Source of the DNA: Thalassia testudinum
Lineage: Eukaryota > Streptophyta > Magnoliopsida > Alismatales > Hydrocharitaceae
Assembly: GCA_037157565.1 (NCBI GenBank)
Contig: JAZHRO010000003.1
Coordinates: forward strand, 68,078,501-68,142,500
Reading direction: 5' to 3'
Length of the DNA stretch: 64,000 bases
The notes under the pieces were generated by a model. That model was given only the letters and a program-made list of their open reading frames with translations, did not search any database and was not told where the DNA came from. Positions 21,851 through 33,848 of this stretch are shown in pieces (the stretch's first letter is position 1; the number at the start of each line of letters is the position of its first letter). The position numbers and the translations under genes were made by a program.

Positions 21851-24103
21851 TGATAAATGCTAGTTTATCATCATTCTTATGCATTAAAATAAACCTAGCT
21901 CTTAGGATTTTACTCCGCAAACAGGTTTTGGGCTGCATTTAGGCATTAACTAGGTTAGGCATGCATTGCATTTTCTTTTGTCCATTTAATGTATTTTTGT
22001 GAGTGTTAGGGATGAATAGATATACAGATCCCTAAAACCCTAGCACTCAAGAAGGCAAATGGTGAAGGAGGAGCTCAGACTAACTGGAACTTAGCTTGAT
22101 CCAGCTCACCTCAGTTGGAACCTCGCTCACTTGAAATAGGGTTAGCTCATCCCAGCTCCATTTAGCTAATCTCAGCTGAATGGCAGCTCAAGAGTGCTCA
22201 TCTTAGCTCACCCTAGCTCAGGTCAGCTCAGATCCAGCTCAACCTAGTTGAGTCTAACTCATCTCAGCTCCCACTAGTCCACAGGGAGCTCCAGCTAGCT
22301 CAGCTGAGTTGACTAGAGTTCACCCCAGCATAGATCCAGCTACATCCAGCTCAACTCAACTCCAGCCAGCTGAAGAACTCATCCCAGCTCGGGAAACTCA
22401 AGTCTAGCTCCCGAGGACTTAGCTTAACTCAACTTGGTTGACCTAAGCTACCTTAGCTGTCTCAACCAGCTCAATCCTCCCCGGGAGCACCAGACCCAAC
22501 TCACCTCAGCTCCATTCAACAGAAGCCAGCTCACTTTAGCTTGGCTTAGTAGCTAGCAAAGAACTAGCAAGCTAAGCCAGCTAGAGTAGCCCCATGTTGA
22601 GCTCTTCAGCAGCTGCCAGCTCCACTTCAGCTCCAGATTGTTCAAATCCAACTCCTCCCTCCAAACCCTAGCTCCAACACCTCCTCATCTACTCCACCAT
22701 TAGCTAAGCTATCTTAGCTTAGCTTAGCTTAGCTATGCTCTAGCTTCCTTGGCTTTTACCACCTAAAAGCCCTACCTAACAACTCCACCAGCTAGCTCCA
22801 CCTAAGCTCCACATAAGTAAACCCTACTTGGTGCCAACCTAGCCTACCCACTACCTCCAATAGACACCATAACATGGTGCCAAAACCACCCTAACTACCC
22901 CTTTGTTGGCACCACCTTTTCCCTCCAGAAACCCCCTTCGTCTCCACCACACATCTTCCCTTAAACCCATCTCCACCATCCACATAATCCCCCCTTCTAG
23001 AAGCCAAGAAGTTGGCGTCAACCCATGGCACCTCTCCATGGTTGGCACCACTTTTAGGTGTCCCTTGGCCACCGATAACCAGCCCCCTTACTCCCCTTAG
23101 GTGGCACCAACCATCCTTAACCCTAGGATCACCTAGCCACCTCCATCCTCCCATCTTAGCCCTCCATTTTAAGAGTCACCTTAACCCCTCATCCTACCCT
23201 ATAAAAAGACCACTACCCACCACCATTCAAACCATCCTTGGCTAGCAAATTTCCTCTCATATTCTACATAGAGCCCACGCCTAAGAGAGAAGAAGATGAA
23301 GATTAAGGGGATATTCTATCCCTTTGGTGCCTTCCCCTCTTCCCCTCTCTCTCGTACCCATGCCAGCCAAAGGAGGAGCCAGGCAAGGAAGACCTTTGGA
23401 GGAGGTCTTGAAGGTGGTCCACACCACCTTGGAGGAAAGCTTGAGGGCGGTGCATGCCCACCCTAGGGGGAGAGCATTGAAGGTGGTAGCATCCACCTTG
23501 GAGGAGCTTTCAAGGAAGGAGAAGGAGACCCTCTTTTCAAGCCATGGAGTAGCTAGGCTTGGAACAAGAAGACTCCCTTCTTCACCAAATTTTGTAAGAG
23601 GATTTTTGTTTCTTTTATTGCTTTTATATTTTTCAATTCTAGTAGAAGCGTTCCTCTACTTGTCTTTGTAGAGAACACAAATTATGATTAATTGAATTGC
23701 CTTCTTTTTAATTTCTTATTGCAATTATTACCATTGTTGTAGCACTTGTTTCACTTCCACTTCATAATTACTCTAGGCCTCCACTTGCCTAGAGTGAGCT
23801 TAGGTAGTGGACATTTTCCATCTCTTAAGTTTTAGCTAAGTAATTATAGGTGTTAGTACTTCTCGTCATAATTCGCATTTTGCCCTTATCATTTCAAAAC
23901 AAAAAAATTACATATCTAAAATACCAAAAAGAAAGTTGAGATTTATTTTCTAAGCAAGAGAGTTGATTTGCAAGCAACCCGTCTCCTTGGACGACCCTAG
24001 ATACTCCGCTATCGAGTACTATAAATTTAAAAGAGAATGTGAATTTGCATGTTACAATGACATTAAAAACCCACTTTTACAAATCACGCAATTTTTCACA
24101 TCA
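21851..24103 (+). repeat. 3' LTR of element E
   Basis: It aligns with 10872-13123 end to end. The terminal hairpin and the AGCT-dense domain (about 22070-22810) are kept. Confidence 0.93.
23199..23208 (+). promoter_or_regulatory. TATA box in the E 3' LTR
   Basis: CTATAAAAAG. The 5' LTR reads CTCTAAAAAG at the same place (12223-12232), so the promoter copy that would drive E is damaged. Confidence 0.6.
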
Positions 24104-24108
24104 AGAGG
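24104..24108. repeat. Right target-site duplication of element E (AGAGG)
   Basis: Pairs with AGTGG at 10867-10871. Confidence 0.7.
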
Positions 24109-25659
24109 TCGAGGAGGTGATCCAACATCATAGCTTGGAGATGGTGGTGGCCATGGTGAAGCAACTCCTGAAGGTGCAGTGGAGGTGGAATGTAGCTAAG
24201 CTAAATGGAAGCCAAGAGTTAATGGTTGCAAATGGTCACCACTTAGATGTCTTTTTATAGACCTAAGGGAAGCTCTCTAGAGAATTATCGAATTCTCTAG
24301 AGAGGCCTATGGTGGGACCTCGTGGGAGAGTGAGTGACAGAGGATGGATGGTAGTTTTTAGATCCACCAAATGTGGATCTAAAAATTGAATGGCTCTTAG
24401 TTTCTAATTTTAGTAACCAAGGCAACAACACATGGTAGAGAGATCTAGAGAAATCTAGGCTAGGTATTTCATGTGGATGGTGTGTGTGGGTGTGTGTGGG
24501 TCGAAACTTAGGTGGCTAGGTTGATTAGGTTAGGTTCTAGTGGGTTTATGTCAAGGTAGGTGTCAAATTAGGGTTGTAAACCCTAATTCACTAAGGTAAA
24601 GTGCAATTAAACTTAATACAAGTTTACATGGGTGTGTGGAAACCTAATTGAGAGTAAAATAACTCAATTAATTTAGGTCTAGGTCAATTGGATTCTCACT
24701 AAGTCCAATTGGATAGTGTATGCTAAGATCAGGGCTCAATTGGACTCAATGAGTCCAATTGAATAGGCTGATGGAATTGACTAAGATCCAAGTCAATTAG
24801 GTTTAGTGAGGACCTAATTAGGTCCTTATGGAGGTCTAGAGGTGATGTACTAGGGTTAGGGCACCTTAATTTAGGTTTTTATTCGGTTAGAATTGGGTTT
24901 AGGGGGTTGAGATCCAAGATCAAGGCTTGAATTCCAAAATAGGAACTGGAGGACAGTATCAGATGTTTAATAAAGTTGTCAGACACCTTATAGCGAAAAA
25001 TTAAAAGTCTAGACTTGTTGTCTGGATGTCTAATGAGAGTCAACAGGGTTTCTTGGTTCTGTCTTGGGTATTCTATAGAAATTGGACGTCTGACAAAGTG
25101 TCTGGATGTCCAATAACACTGTAGAAGTGGGTTTAAGGTGTGCGGGAGTTGGATAAGGGTTCTGGATGTCCTATAACTCATCTGGATGTCTAGATAGGGG
25201 CTACAATTAGGGTTTTAAGGTTTCCTAGGGTGCAATGACCTAATCTAAGGGTGGCTAAGGCTTGGGGAAGCTTCTAGGCTGTCCTAGGACTAGGATGGAC
25301 CTAAGTTCTTCATAATTTATTGCTTTATTTCTACTTAATAGAATAGCGTACCTTAACTCCCTTACATTATTATATACTACATCTAATCTATGTCTTCCGC
25401 TCCAGCTCTGCTGCAACATCAGTTATTCTTTATTTTTCAGATCCAGCTTTAGATCCAGCTTCAGATGTAGCTTTTAATTAGCTTATTACCTGCAATTGAC
25501 ATAATGCACCTAATCAGTACATTATAAGATTATTTTATGCATAGCTAAAGGAAAGTAGTAAAGGTGCTAGTAATGCTTATGCATGCACGAATTACCCTAA
25601 CTTATGCTATGTCCTAGCCTAATTTAGGTCAATTAAGACCTATGATTCCTGCACAATTA
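24109..25659 (-). repeat. 5' LTR of element D, second part (U3 side)
   Basis: This continues 10226-10871 after the E insertion. From 24188 on it aligns with 4086-5557. The terminal hairpin is degenerate here (TAATTGTGCAG on minus). Confidence 0.78.
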
Positions 25660-25781
25660 GCGGGTTACGATTAAAGGGGGATGATAAGATATTTAAAGAA
25701 GATTTTGCTGGAAATAAGGGATAGGATTTAGGGGTGACCCTAAGATGATAATCTAATGGTGGAGAGGGGCTCTATGGTGGA
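25660..25781 (-). repeat. Repeat J, copy 1, first part
   Basis: It resembles 49425-49545, sharing among others GGTGGAGAGGGGCTCTATG. It starts right after the D LTR and is cut by solo LTR C at 25782. It continues at 48285. The last five bases (GTGGA) are the C target site. Confidence 0.6.
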
Positions 25782-26254
25782 TGATAACTACTAGTTTGTC
25801 ATCATCCTTAACAACCATTCACATCTAGTTCCTAGGATTTTGACACTTGCATTGCATTTAGCATGCATTTGTATTTAGGGTTTAATGCATGCATTAGCAC
25901 CTTTCTTGCATGATCTCATGTAGTTACCATTTGATTGCCAGGGATGAACACTTTCTAAATCATAAAAACCTTGGCAATGGGAAAGTTCAAGGAACAAGTG
26001 AAGACAGAAGCTCCATGAGATCCAGCTCAATCCCAAGTCAACTCAGCTACCTAAGGTAGTTGTGAAGCTCTCAAACAACCTTTCATCAACTTCACTAAGC
26101 TCAACGGCAATTCATGTCTACTCAGAGAAGCTCCTTCTAGCTCCTTCTCTTCTTAGCTAAGCTACTAGCTAGCTTAGCAAGCTCCTCCACTACTCCAACT
26201 CCTACCCTACTCCCTTTCCACCTAATGGCTGTCCACCTACACAAAAACCACCAA

Positions 26255-26443
26255 CCTTGGCACCTAAAATACACCTTGGCACCTCTTCATTTTTGGTGCC
26301 AAGAAGACCTCCAAGGCACCCATTCACCATGTTGCCAAACCACCCTCCTTGGCACCCTTTTACATGGCGCCAAGGAAGAATCCTAGCCCCCATCTTAAGA
26401 CAATCCTCCATGGCCTACAACAACCATTATGGCACCAACCCTA
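26255..26443 (+). promoter_or_regulatory. Cluster of TTGGCRCC-type motifs in the C U3 (left part)
   Basis: About eight TTGGCACC/GGTGCCAA/GGCGCCAA-type or half motifs occur here. About five more follow in 47119-47336, up to the TATA box at 47412. The TTGGCGCC core resembles E2F-type sites. Binding is not shown. Confidence 0.4.
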
Positions 26444-26448
26444 CCCCC

Positions 26449-26453
26449 CTACA
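26449..26453. repeat. Left target-site duplication of element B (CTACA)
   Basis: Perfect partner at 47102-47106. Confidence 0.9.
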
Positions 26454-28708
26454 TGATAAACGCCAGTTTATCATCATTCTTATGCATTAAAATAAATCTA
26501 TCTCTTAGGATTTTTACTCCGAAAATGGGTTTTTGGCTGCATTTAGGCATTAATTAGGTTAGGCATGCATTGCATTTTTTATTGTCTTTTTGATATGTTT
26601 TTGTGAGGGTTAGGGATGAACAGATATACAGATCCCTAAAACCTTTAGCACTCAAGAAGGCAAATGGTGAAGGAGGAGCTTAGACTAGCTAGGACTCAGC
26701 TTGATCCAGCTCACCACAGCTGGAACCCAGCTCACTTTAACTAGGGTAAGCTCATCCCAGCTTCATTCAGCTAATCTCAGCTGAATGGCAACTAAAGAGA
26801 GTTCATCTTAGCTCACCCTAGCTCAAGTCAGCTCAGATCCAGTGGAACCTAGTTGAGTCAAGCTCATTTTAGCTCCCACAAGTCCACAGGGAGTTGTAGC
26901 TAGCTCAGCTGAGTTGACTGGAGTTCACCCCAGCTCAAATCCAACTACATCCAGCTCCACTCAACTCTAACCAGCTAAAGAAGAACTCATCCCAGCTCAG
27001 GAAGCTCAAGTCCAGCTCTAGGGGACTCAGCTTAGCTCAACACAGTTGAGCTAAGCTACCTTAGCTGCCTCAACCAGCTTGATCCTCCCCAGGAGCAATA
27101 GACCCAACTCACCTCAGCTCATTATGGTAGAAGCCAGCTCACTTTAGCTTCGCTTAGCAGCTAGCAAAGAACTAGCAAGCTAAGCCAGCTAGAGTAGCTC
27201 CATGACAGCCTCTTCAGCAGCTGCCAGCTCCAGACTTCTCCTCCTCAGCTCCTCTCTTCAAACCATAGCTCCAATACCTCCTCCTCTACTGCATAGATAG
27301 CTAAGCTAGCCTAGCTTAACTTAGCTTAGCTAACACCCAGCTCCTTGGCCATCCACCACCTTCAACTCAACCCTAGCTAGCTCCACCAACTTAAGCCCTA
27401 CTTAAGCTAGCTATCCTACTCCAAGTTGGGACCACCTCTTAGCCACCTCTTCACCCCATCATCACCACCAAAAGGGACCAATTTTGTCGCCAAAACCTAA
27501 CCCTAACTACCCCCCTTTTTGGCGCTAACATCCACCCCCACATCCACCATACACCTATCCCTACAACCCATCCTAGCCACCCACCTACCCCTCCTTCTAG
27601 AACCCTACTTGGCACCACCTAATCCCCCCTTCTAGAAGACATTTTGGCACCAACTTCAAGGGGTGCCACCACCCGTAACCACCCCCTAGGTGTCCCTTGG
27701 GTTGGCACCAATTGCCCTCAGCCATAGGATCCCCAACCACCTCCATCTTCCCATCTTAGCCCTCCATTTCAAGAGTCACCTTAGCCCCCTTCCTACTCTA
27801 TATAAACCGACCACCTACCACCATTTTAGAGCATCCTCCATTAGTGTATTTTTCTACCTATACCCACCTACACCTATGGCCAAGAAGAAGAAGTAGAGAA
27901 GAAGATTAAAGGGGCACATCACCAGCCCCTTTGGTGCCTTCTTCTCCCCACTCTCTTCACCTTGGGCCATGCCAAGGAGGAGGACTTTTCTACTTCAAGG
28001 AGGATGGCCAGGCAAAAGAGAAAGACCTAGGGTGGACGTCCACCTTTGGAGAAAAGCTTATGGCATGCCCCTTAGGGCTTGCTTTGGAGGACATCACCGT
28101 GGCAGAGCATAGCAGGGAAGGAGTTGGAGGACTCTTTTCATGCTCGAAAGTTACCAAGCTTGGAGCAAGAAGCCCTCTTCTTCATCATCTATCTAGAGGA
28201 TTTATGTTTTATTTTATTTATTGCAATTCTCTAATAGTAGAAGCGTTCATCTACTAGGTTTTTTTGTAAAACACTTTCTCATTAATCGAGTTGCTTTATT
28301 TGCAATTTCTTTTAGTTGCATTTTTATTGCTGTGATTCTAGCACTCTTCACTCCCTCTCCCTAATTACTCTTATCCTCCACGTGCCTAGAGTGAGCTTGG
28401 GAAGAGGAATTACTTGTCACTTAGGTGTTAGCTTAGTAATCGTAGTGGTTATTTACTTTTTCGCCAACAACTCATGTTTTCCCTCGTTATTTCAAAACCC
28501 TAGAAAAAATGATATAGTTGAAAAGACAAAAAAAAGAAAGGTGATTTCTATCTTTAACCAAGGGATTTTAATTTTGCAATCATTTGGCCTCCTTGGACGA
28601 CCCTAGATACTCCCCTATCTAGGATTATAAATTTAAAAGCAAAAGTGGATTTATGCTTTGTAATGACACTAAATTGCCTAATTAATAAACCGTGTATTTT
28701 TGCTATCA
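26454..28708 (+). repeat. 5' LTR of element B
   Basis: It starts TGATAAACGCC with the terminal hairpin TGATAAA-N6-TTTATCA and ends GCTATCA. An AGCT-dense domain covers about 26680-27420. GGCGCC-like motifs precede the TATA box. Confidence 0.92.
27799..27806 (+). promoter_or_regulatory. TATA box in the B 5' LTR
   Basis: TATATAAA, in CTCTATATAAACC. The 3' LTR copy at 35182-35189 is the same. Confidence 0.65.
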
Positions 28709-28713
28709 CTTTT

Positions 28714-28731
28714 TGGAGCTGTTGCCGGGGA
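28714..28731 (+). promoter_or_regulatory. Primer-binding site of element B
   Basis: TGGAGCTGTTGCCGGGGA, two changes from the Athila-type TGGCGCCGTTGCCGGGGA. Confidence 0.85.
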
Positions 28732-30538
28732 GGCACGGCTTTGCATTAGTCATTTTTATCTTGTTTGAAGTGGATCTCATCCCCTTCTCTTTCTTTTCTT
28801 TCGTGTGTGCAGGAACTATTGTAGGAAGAAAGCGGGAATTTGGAAGCAAAAGCTCAAAGTTCCTTTTCCTCCCGGGGATTTTCAGGTTGGTTTCTTCTCT
28901 CTTGTCACACCTAAACTAAAAGACTACCAAAATACACTAAACATGGCTTTCAAGACCTTAAATAACTTAATTAAGCGGAGTGGTACTTTTTAAAACTCAT
29001 TGATTGCTTGTTTGCATCATCAACAGCACTCCATTTCAAGTATTGGTGTTCTATTTTTCAGGTCCAGATTTCTATCCGGACTTGAAAAATCAATCCCAAC
29101 ACCACAGGCCTCTTAAAATCATAAAATTTCATACAGTGATTCCAAATTAAGTTAGGAACACCTGTCCCAAATTTCATATCAATTAGATTTGTATTTAAGT
29201 TTTAAAAATTCATGGACTGCAGAGGAGTTACACCCTCTAATCTTCTTATTTTTCTACTATCCGTGAATTTCTAGAATTTTTATGCTCATCAAAGTTTTAT
29301 GAAATTTATTTTGCTGGAATCCTTGTGATATTTTACACATTATATAAAATCATCAAAATTTTCTGAGGTCGGTGGTAATACTAAAAAGTCTAAAATACCC
29401 ATAGGTATCATTTCTGGACTTTGACACCAGTACACATAAAAATTTAAAATAATTATCAAACAAATTCCTAAAATCTTACAAAAATCTTTTCTGGAATCCT
29501 TGTTTGATTTTACAAATGTTAGTGGTGTTGGTTGCATTGTTTGTACCACTACCTATTCGGAAAGCCTGAAAAGAATTCATTGGTAGTAATTTTCTGTATT
29601 AGGGTTCAAATCCAATTAGGGTTTCTTTTTTTGCTTTTTAGTCCCACAATATAAAGGAAATATATCGTCACCCATACAACTTGTTTTTCCATTGATTGTG
29701 GAGTTTCAAACTTGTTTGAACATTTAAAAAAGAATAACCCTAAAACACATTTAATTAAATTGAATCCTAAAAAACATAAATACCAAAAAATTGTGTGACA
29801 ACTTGCTTTTCATTGGAACCACTTTTCAATTCTTGCACACACACAAAAAAATTGAAATAACAGGGCAAGAACCCAATAAACGCCCTCCACATTCCGTATG
29901 CACTATAGTATCCTAGACCTAACTAAAATCCGTAGTAATTTGACCCCTAAGGTTTCATCAATTTAGGCTTGCTATGTAGGACTTAAGTTTTCTCTAGTTA
30001 ATACCAATTTTGTCATCTATACCTGGTGTTCAGGCTGAGGGGCCGTGTCAAACGACCAGGCGCGGGTTTGTACAAGCACCTGTGGATTTTCCTTGGAAAT
30101 GCTTGGGCCCAAACCTCCCCTTAAGCAACTTTTCTAGATTTGTTGACAGAACGGGTATTCACTGTTGATTACTTATTTCTTAGGTAGACCAAGTCTTAGG
30201 TCAAATTCTCGGGAGTCACAATTAAGTTAGGTCTAGAATTTGATTTCTTGTGTGCACACTTCTTTCATCCCCATCTCTTCTCCTCCCCTACCATTTCCTC
30301 CAATTTGCATGGGTGGTGGTCCAAAACTCCACACTTGGTGGGACCACTTGATTTTGCCTCCCTTAAAAAGGACTTTTCCTGCATTCTTCCTCTTCTTTAA
30401 ATGGAAAATCAAAATTGGTCCTCTAACTCGCATGCTAATTTTTCTTTCCCCTATTTTTCCACCTAGGAGCTACTTAATTAGGCCCCTCCACCTAATCTCT
30501 ACTCTATCATGGCTCAGCTACAAGTTAAGCAACAATAG
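28732..30538 (+). other. Leader of element B
   Basis: Noncoding and collinear with the E leader. The conserved GTGTCAAACGACC motif is at 30045-30057. Confidence 0.7.
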
Positions 30539-31003
30539 TTGCATAAGGATTTAACAAACCTAGCCAACCAAGGGAGTCCTACCACACATGCCCAAGCTCC
30601 ACACGTTCCACATCTCACCCCTTTTAACACCCGCAAGAGAGAAAATCTACATAAATCCCATGATGAGTATAATTATTATTCTAAGGCTTTCTATGGTTCA
30701 ACAGGGAATTATGTTTATCCCAATCATCACCCCAACCAAAATGTCCCTACTTTCCAGAAGAAATTGAAAATTTCTTCTAATGGGGGGAATTATCCAGCTC
30801 ACTCCTGGACCAATCCGGTTCCACACCAACAACAGAACCCGTTTGGAGGGTATGGTTCAAATCAGACTTATCAATATGGGCAATCTCAAGAAGACATTAA
30901 TGCCCAGATGATGAAAACCCTGCAAGAGTTACAAAGAAAAACAAAGGAAACAACCCATCTTATTAACAATTTCAATGATCAAATTGGGGATATTCTGACT
31001 TAA
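30539..31003 (+). pseudogene. gag: gag C-terminal remnant of element B
   Basis: Open frame of 154 codons, starting TTG rather than ATG. It joins the early Gag segment (LTNLANQG) directly to the late segment (APHV..RENLH) and the Asn/Gln/Pro-rich tail with QSQEDINAQMMKTLQ, which matches the E tail (PSQDDINNQVMKTLQ). The capsid core with the FHGLP, SHWFRT and DASCGGNF blocks is absent, so this cannot form a normal capsid. The deletion corresponds to about 15075-15880 in E. Confidence 0.75.
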
Positions 31004-31201
31004 AGACCTGCAGGACAGTCACCATCCCAACCCACACCAAACTTTATTACTCATAGGAACCAACACCCAGGTGGATACCAACATCATAACCACACGGTTC
31101 AGCCTCCTATTAACCCAATATCATAGCACCAACCCAGTTTCTATCAACGTCAGGCCCCCCCACCTCCTCCCAGTGATCACCAAGCTGCGTATGCAGAGAC
31201 T

Positions 31202-32191
31202 TTGAGGAGTGAGGAAACCACCATGGATTTAAGGCCTTCACATTCAAATGATGAAACTAATTCTCAATCAATGCAGATTGACTCCCCTAACCTCGATAAG
31301 GAAGAAGAAAAAGAAATCCTGAAAACACCTCATTCAAATCCTATTTCCCACCCTCAACAACTACAATCCAACAATACAAAATCAGAGCCCTCTGACTACA
31401 ATCCTTTGGACTTAGTTGAGCAAGTTGAGAGGAATATTCCCTTCCTAGATTCTCCCCATGCCTCTAAAAAATTTACTTCAAAAGGGCATGATCAGAATCT
31501 AGAAAGGTTGGTCCTTTCAAAGACAGCCAGCTCAGTTTTTCAGAGCAAGCTGCCTTTCACAAAAAAGGACCAGGGCACATCACTCATCTCAGTTGTCATA
31601 ACTGACACCATTTTTTTTCATGCCCCTCTCGACTTAGGTACCTCTAGTAATCTCATCCCCCCTGTCTTATTTGAGGAATTTCGATTCAGTGATTTAAAAC
31701 CTACTAAGGTTTAATTTCAATTTGAAGATTGATCTACCATTCAACTGCGGGGAGTTGTTGAGGATAGTATTGTCAAGGTTCGGAATTGTCTATTTTCGGT
31801 AAATTTTCTACTCCTTGACATAGAGGTATCCAAGTCTCTCATTAATGCCATCCTTGGAAGACCTTTTCTGATTATGGCAACAGCTAATATCAATTCTCAT
31901 TCTAGGAAAATGAATATAAGTTGCAATAACCAGACCTTCTCATTAGATTTATTTCAAGCTTCCAAGAGGTCCATTGATCACAAAATTTTTGAGGACACTG
32001 ATAATAAAATGGAAGCAGTATTTGAGACGTCTATGTTGATCCAATCTCATTCATCTTTGACCACTATTGATCTAGATTTTATTGATTATCATTCTAAGGA
32101 TAATTATGTGGTCCAAGACTTTCCAGATCAACTAGGGTTTTACTTTCCCCCTTTTCATCTTCCTGATTTTCACCAAAAACATACACACTAA
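31202..32191 (+). pseudogene. pro: Protease-like remnant of element B
   Basis: Two frames (31202-31714 and 31874-32191) cover the linker (QVERNIPFLDS) and an aspartic-protease-like domain. The active-site motif is DLGTS in place of DLGAS, and the second motif reads ILGRPF. A TAA near 31712 and further change break the frame. It ends in a Phe/Pro-rich stretch, where A and E lead into RT. Probably not functional. Confidence 0.7.
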
Positions 32192-32454
32192 CTTCACCCA
32201 CCCTACATCTCATTGACTCCATTCCTCGTCCCTTTCCATTGGACCTATCACCTGACCCACCAAAGTCTGGCATTTTACAAGCACTTAAACCATGGTCAGA
32301 TCCGGGTCATTTTTCCATTTTTCTATTTTATTTTGATCCCTTTATCTTTACCACTCATCTTTTTAGGGATCTTAAGGAAGACACTTTTATTAAAGACATT
32401 CAAGTGTCCAACTTTTTACATGATTTTCCATCTTCCGTGCATACCTTCATGCCC
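32192..32454 (+). other. B-specific segment in place of RT-RNase H-integrase
   Basis: About 260 bases link the protease remnant to the post-pol box. A frame of 73 codons (32239-32457) is open but unlike pol. This holds the junction of the roughly 3-kb deletion relative to E. Confidence 0.5.
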
Positions 32455-32495
32455 GGCTGAATGGCGTAAAAGATACCACTGGATGGGAGGTAACC
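32455..32495 (+). other. Conserved post-pol box (element B)
   Basis: Nearly the same as 20446-20487 in E. Kept although pol is gone. Confidence 0.6.
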
Positions 32496-32598
32496 AATCA
32501 TTTTTTCCTGCTTTCTTTGTTTCCTCTTTTTCTAGGTTTTGATCATCCTAAACCCAACCATTCTTCACTAAGGTGATCCCTTTTCCCTCCTAATGCAT

Positions 32599-32628
32599 GA
32601 GGACATTGCATATCTTAAGCATGGGGGG
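32599..32628 (+). promoter_or_regulatory. Internal polypurine-tract-like site (element B)
   Basis: GAGGACATTGC, then AAGCATGGGGGG. A further CATGGGGG site lies at 33427-33453. Confidence 0.6.
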
Positions 32629-33234
32629 CTATTTTTAAAATTTGACGATCGATTTAGGATTTTCAAAACCTAAAAACATGCATTTTTATTTTTCTGCTTG
32701 CATACCCAAAAAAATATAAATGTTGAAAACTTTTTAAGGATAAATTTTGAAATCGGGACTAAGGTCGAAAAATTCACTTTTTGTACAATGTGATTTAGTC
32801 TTTAATAAACTAGGGATGAGGATGTGGATCTGATCATTAGAATTTCAGGGTCTATTTTAGACTAGATAGATATTCTTCTCTAAAAATTCCACCTGAACTC
32901 ATGATAGTTCAGGTGACTTGAACCTATTTTGTAATATGGAAAGTATTTGGCTTAGTTTCGAATTCAAAAACTTGCATGTCTTGAGGAACTTCTTGTGTCA
33001 ATTTTCACACACAAGCCAACACCTAAAAAAATAACTAAACATTTGAAAAACTCCCTTGTTTGGACTTAGTAAAATTCTGAAGTAGATCATTGGTTTGAGT
33101 TCCCACCACCGAGAAGGAGGAAAATGCCTCCTCTGAGGACGTGATGTCAACATGTTACCGCCTCGACGCTGCTCCATATCTATATTTCATATCTTTAAAT
33201 GGAGTATTAAAGCGCATTTTAGCAGCTCAAGTGT

Positions 33235-33372
33235 CATGGACGGTGCCCTACCTATAGTGTCGGAGCAAGAGCTTGAGTTTGCTTGGAGCACCCCTTTACA
33301 CTGCATTGTGTTTTGGGGCTATGAGCTCCTGGGTGGTGTCATGGACAGTGCTATCATGAAGTACTGGCGCCA
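33235..33372 (+). repeat. 3' UTR hairpin module, two copies (element B)
   Basis: Hairpin 1 after CATGGA: CGGTGCC/AGTGTCG, six of seven paired. Hairpin 2: CAGTGCT (33346-33352)/AGTACTG (33360-33366) with loop ATCATGA, fully paired, plus outer stem TGGTGT/GCGCCA. Where B and E differ, pairing is kept through G-U or A-U exchanges. Confidence 0.65.
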
Positions 33373-33848
33373 GACCCCCCTCGAGGATTGGTAACGGGAA
33401 TGATGATCCCGACACATCTGTTTTAAGACTAAGCTAAAAATAAGCATGGGGGAGGAAAAATAAATAAATAAATAAATTAGCACGCCCATATAAATGTTGG
33501 CTTTTGACAGGCACGAACACAACGTTTTAAAGGATTTTGCATGTTGCGAATCAGATTCATGAGCCAGAAAAATCCTAAAAATAAAAATTTCAAGTCATCT
33601 GAATTAATAAGGGGTTAATTTGTGAATTTTCTAGAGGATATATTGATCCCGCTTTGTCTAATGGTTGGATCCAAAATAAATCCTGATGTTTATCTTTAAC
33701 AAATCCCATACCTCCCGTGTTTAGATCAACTAAGGTCCCTTAATCTCTTTCTCCTCAAAAGTCGAAAAAATTAGATTTCCCAAAAAATTCCATTTTCCAA
33801 AAAATTAAAATTTTGCTAAGAGACTAGCAAAAGATATTCATGGGGGTG

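Larger units (their letters stand above)
10872..24103 (+). mobile_element. Element E: full-length decayed Athila-like Ty3/gypsy retrotransposon (13.2 kb)
   Basis: The LTRs at 10872-13123 and 21851-24103 (2252 and 2253 bp) both start TGATAAATGC and end CATCA. They are flanked by AGTGG/AGAGG. Internal order: PBS, leader, gag, protease, RT, RNase H, integrase, 3' UTR with hairpins, polypurine tract. Each gene except the protease frame is broken by stops and shifts. The first 245 LTR bases differ at about 12 sites by eye, near 5 percent, so the copy is much older than A. It lies in the 5' LTR of D. Confidence 0.93.
4086..25659 (-). mobile_element. Element D: non-autonomous Athila-like LTR retrotransposon, split by E and G
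   Basis: Read on the minus strand: 5' LTR (25659-24109 plus 10871-10226), PBS (10225-10203), AT-rich leader with the conserved leader motif, one unknown ORF (about 8790-7691), 3' UTR, then 3' LTR (5557-4086, continuing beyond G). The internal region is only about 4.7 kb and I find no gag, protease, RT or integrase motif. The LTR copies at 4086-5557 and 24188-25659 align throughout. D shares a block ahead of its internal polypurine tract with element I, so an I-like element may have been its helper. Confidence 0.8.

Noticed and set aside
31202..32191. B protease-like frames as a host aspartic protease
   Set aside because: Flanked by retrotransposon gag tail and UTR, and collinear with the E protease. 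The motif is DLGTS with a broken frame.
32239..32457. 73-codon frame in element B as a possible new gene
   Set aside because: Short, Phe/Pro-rich, and bridges a deletion junction. No support from other elements here.
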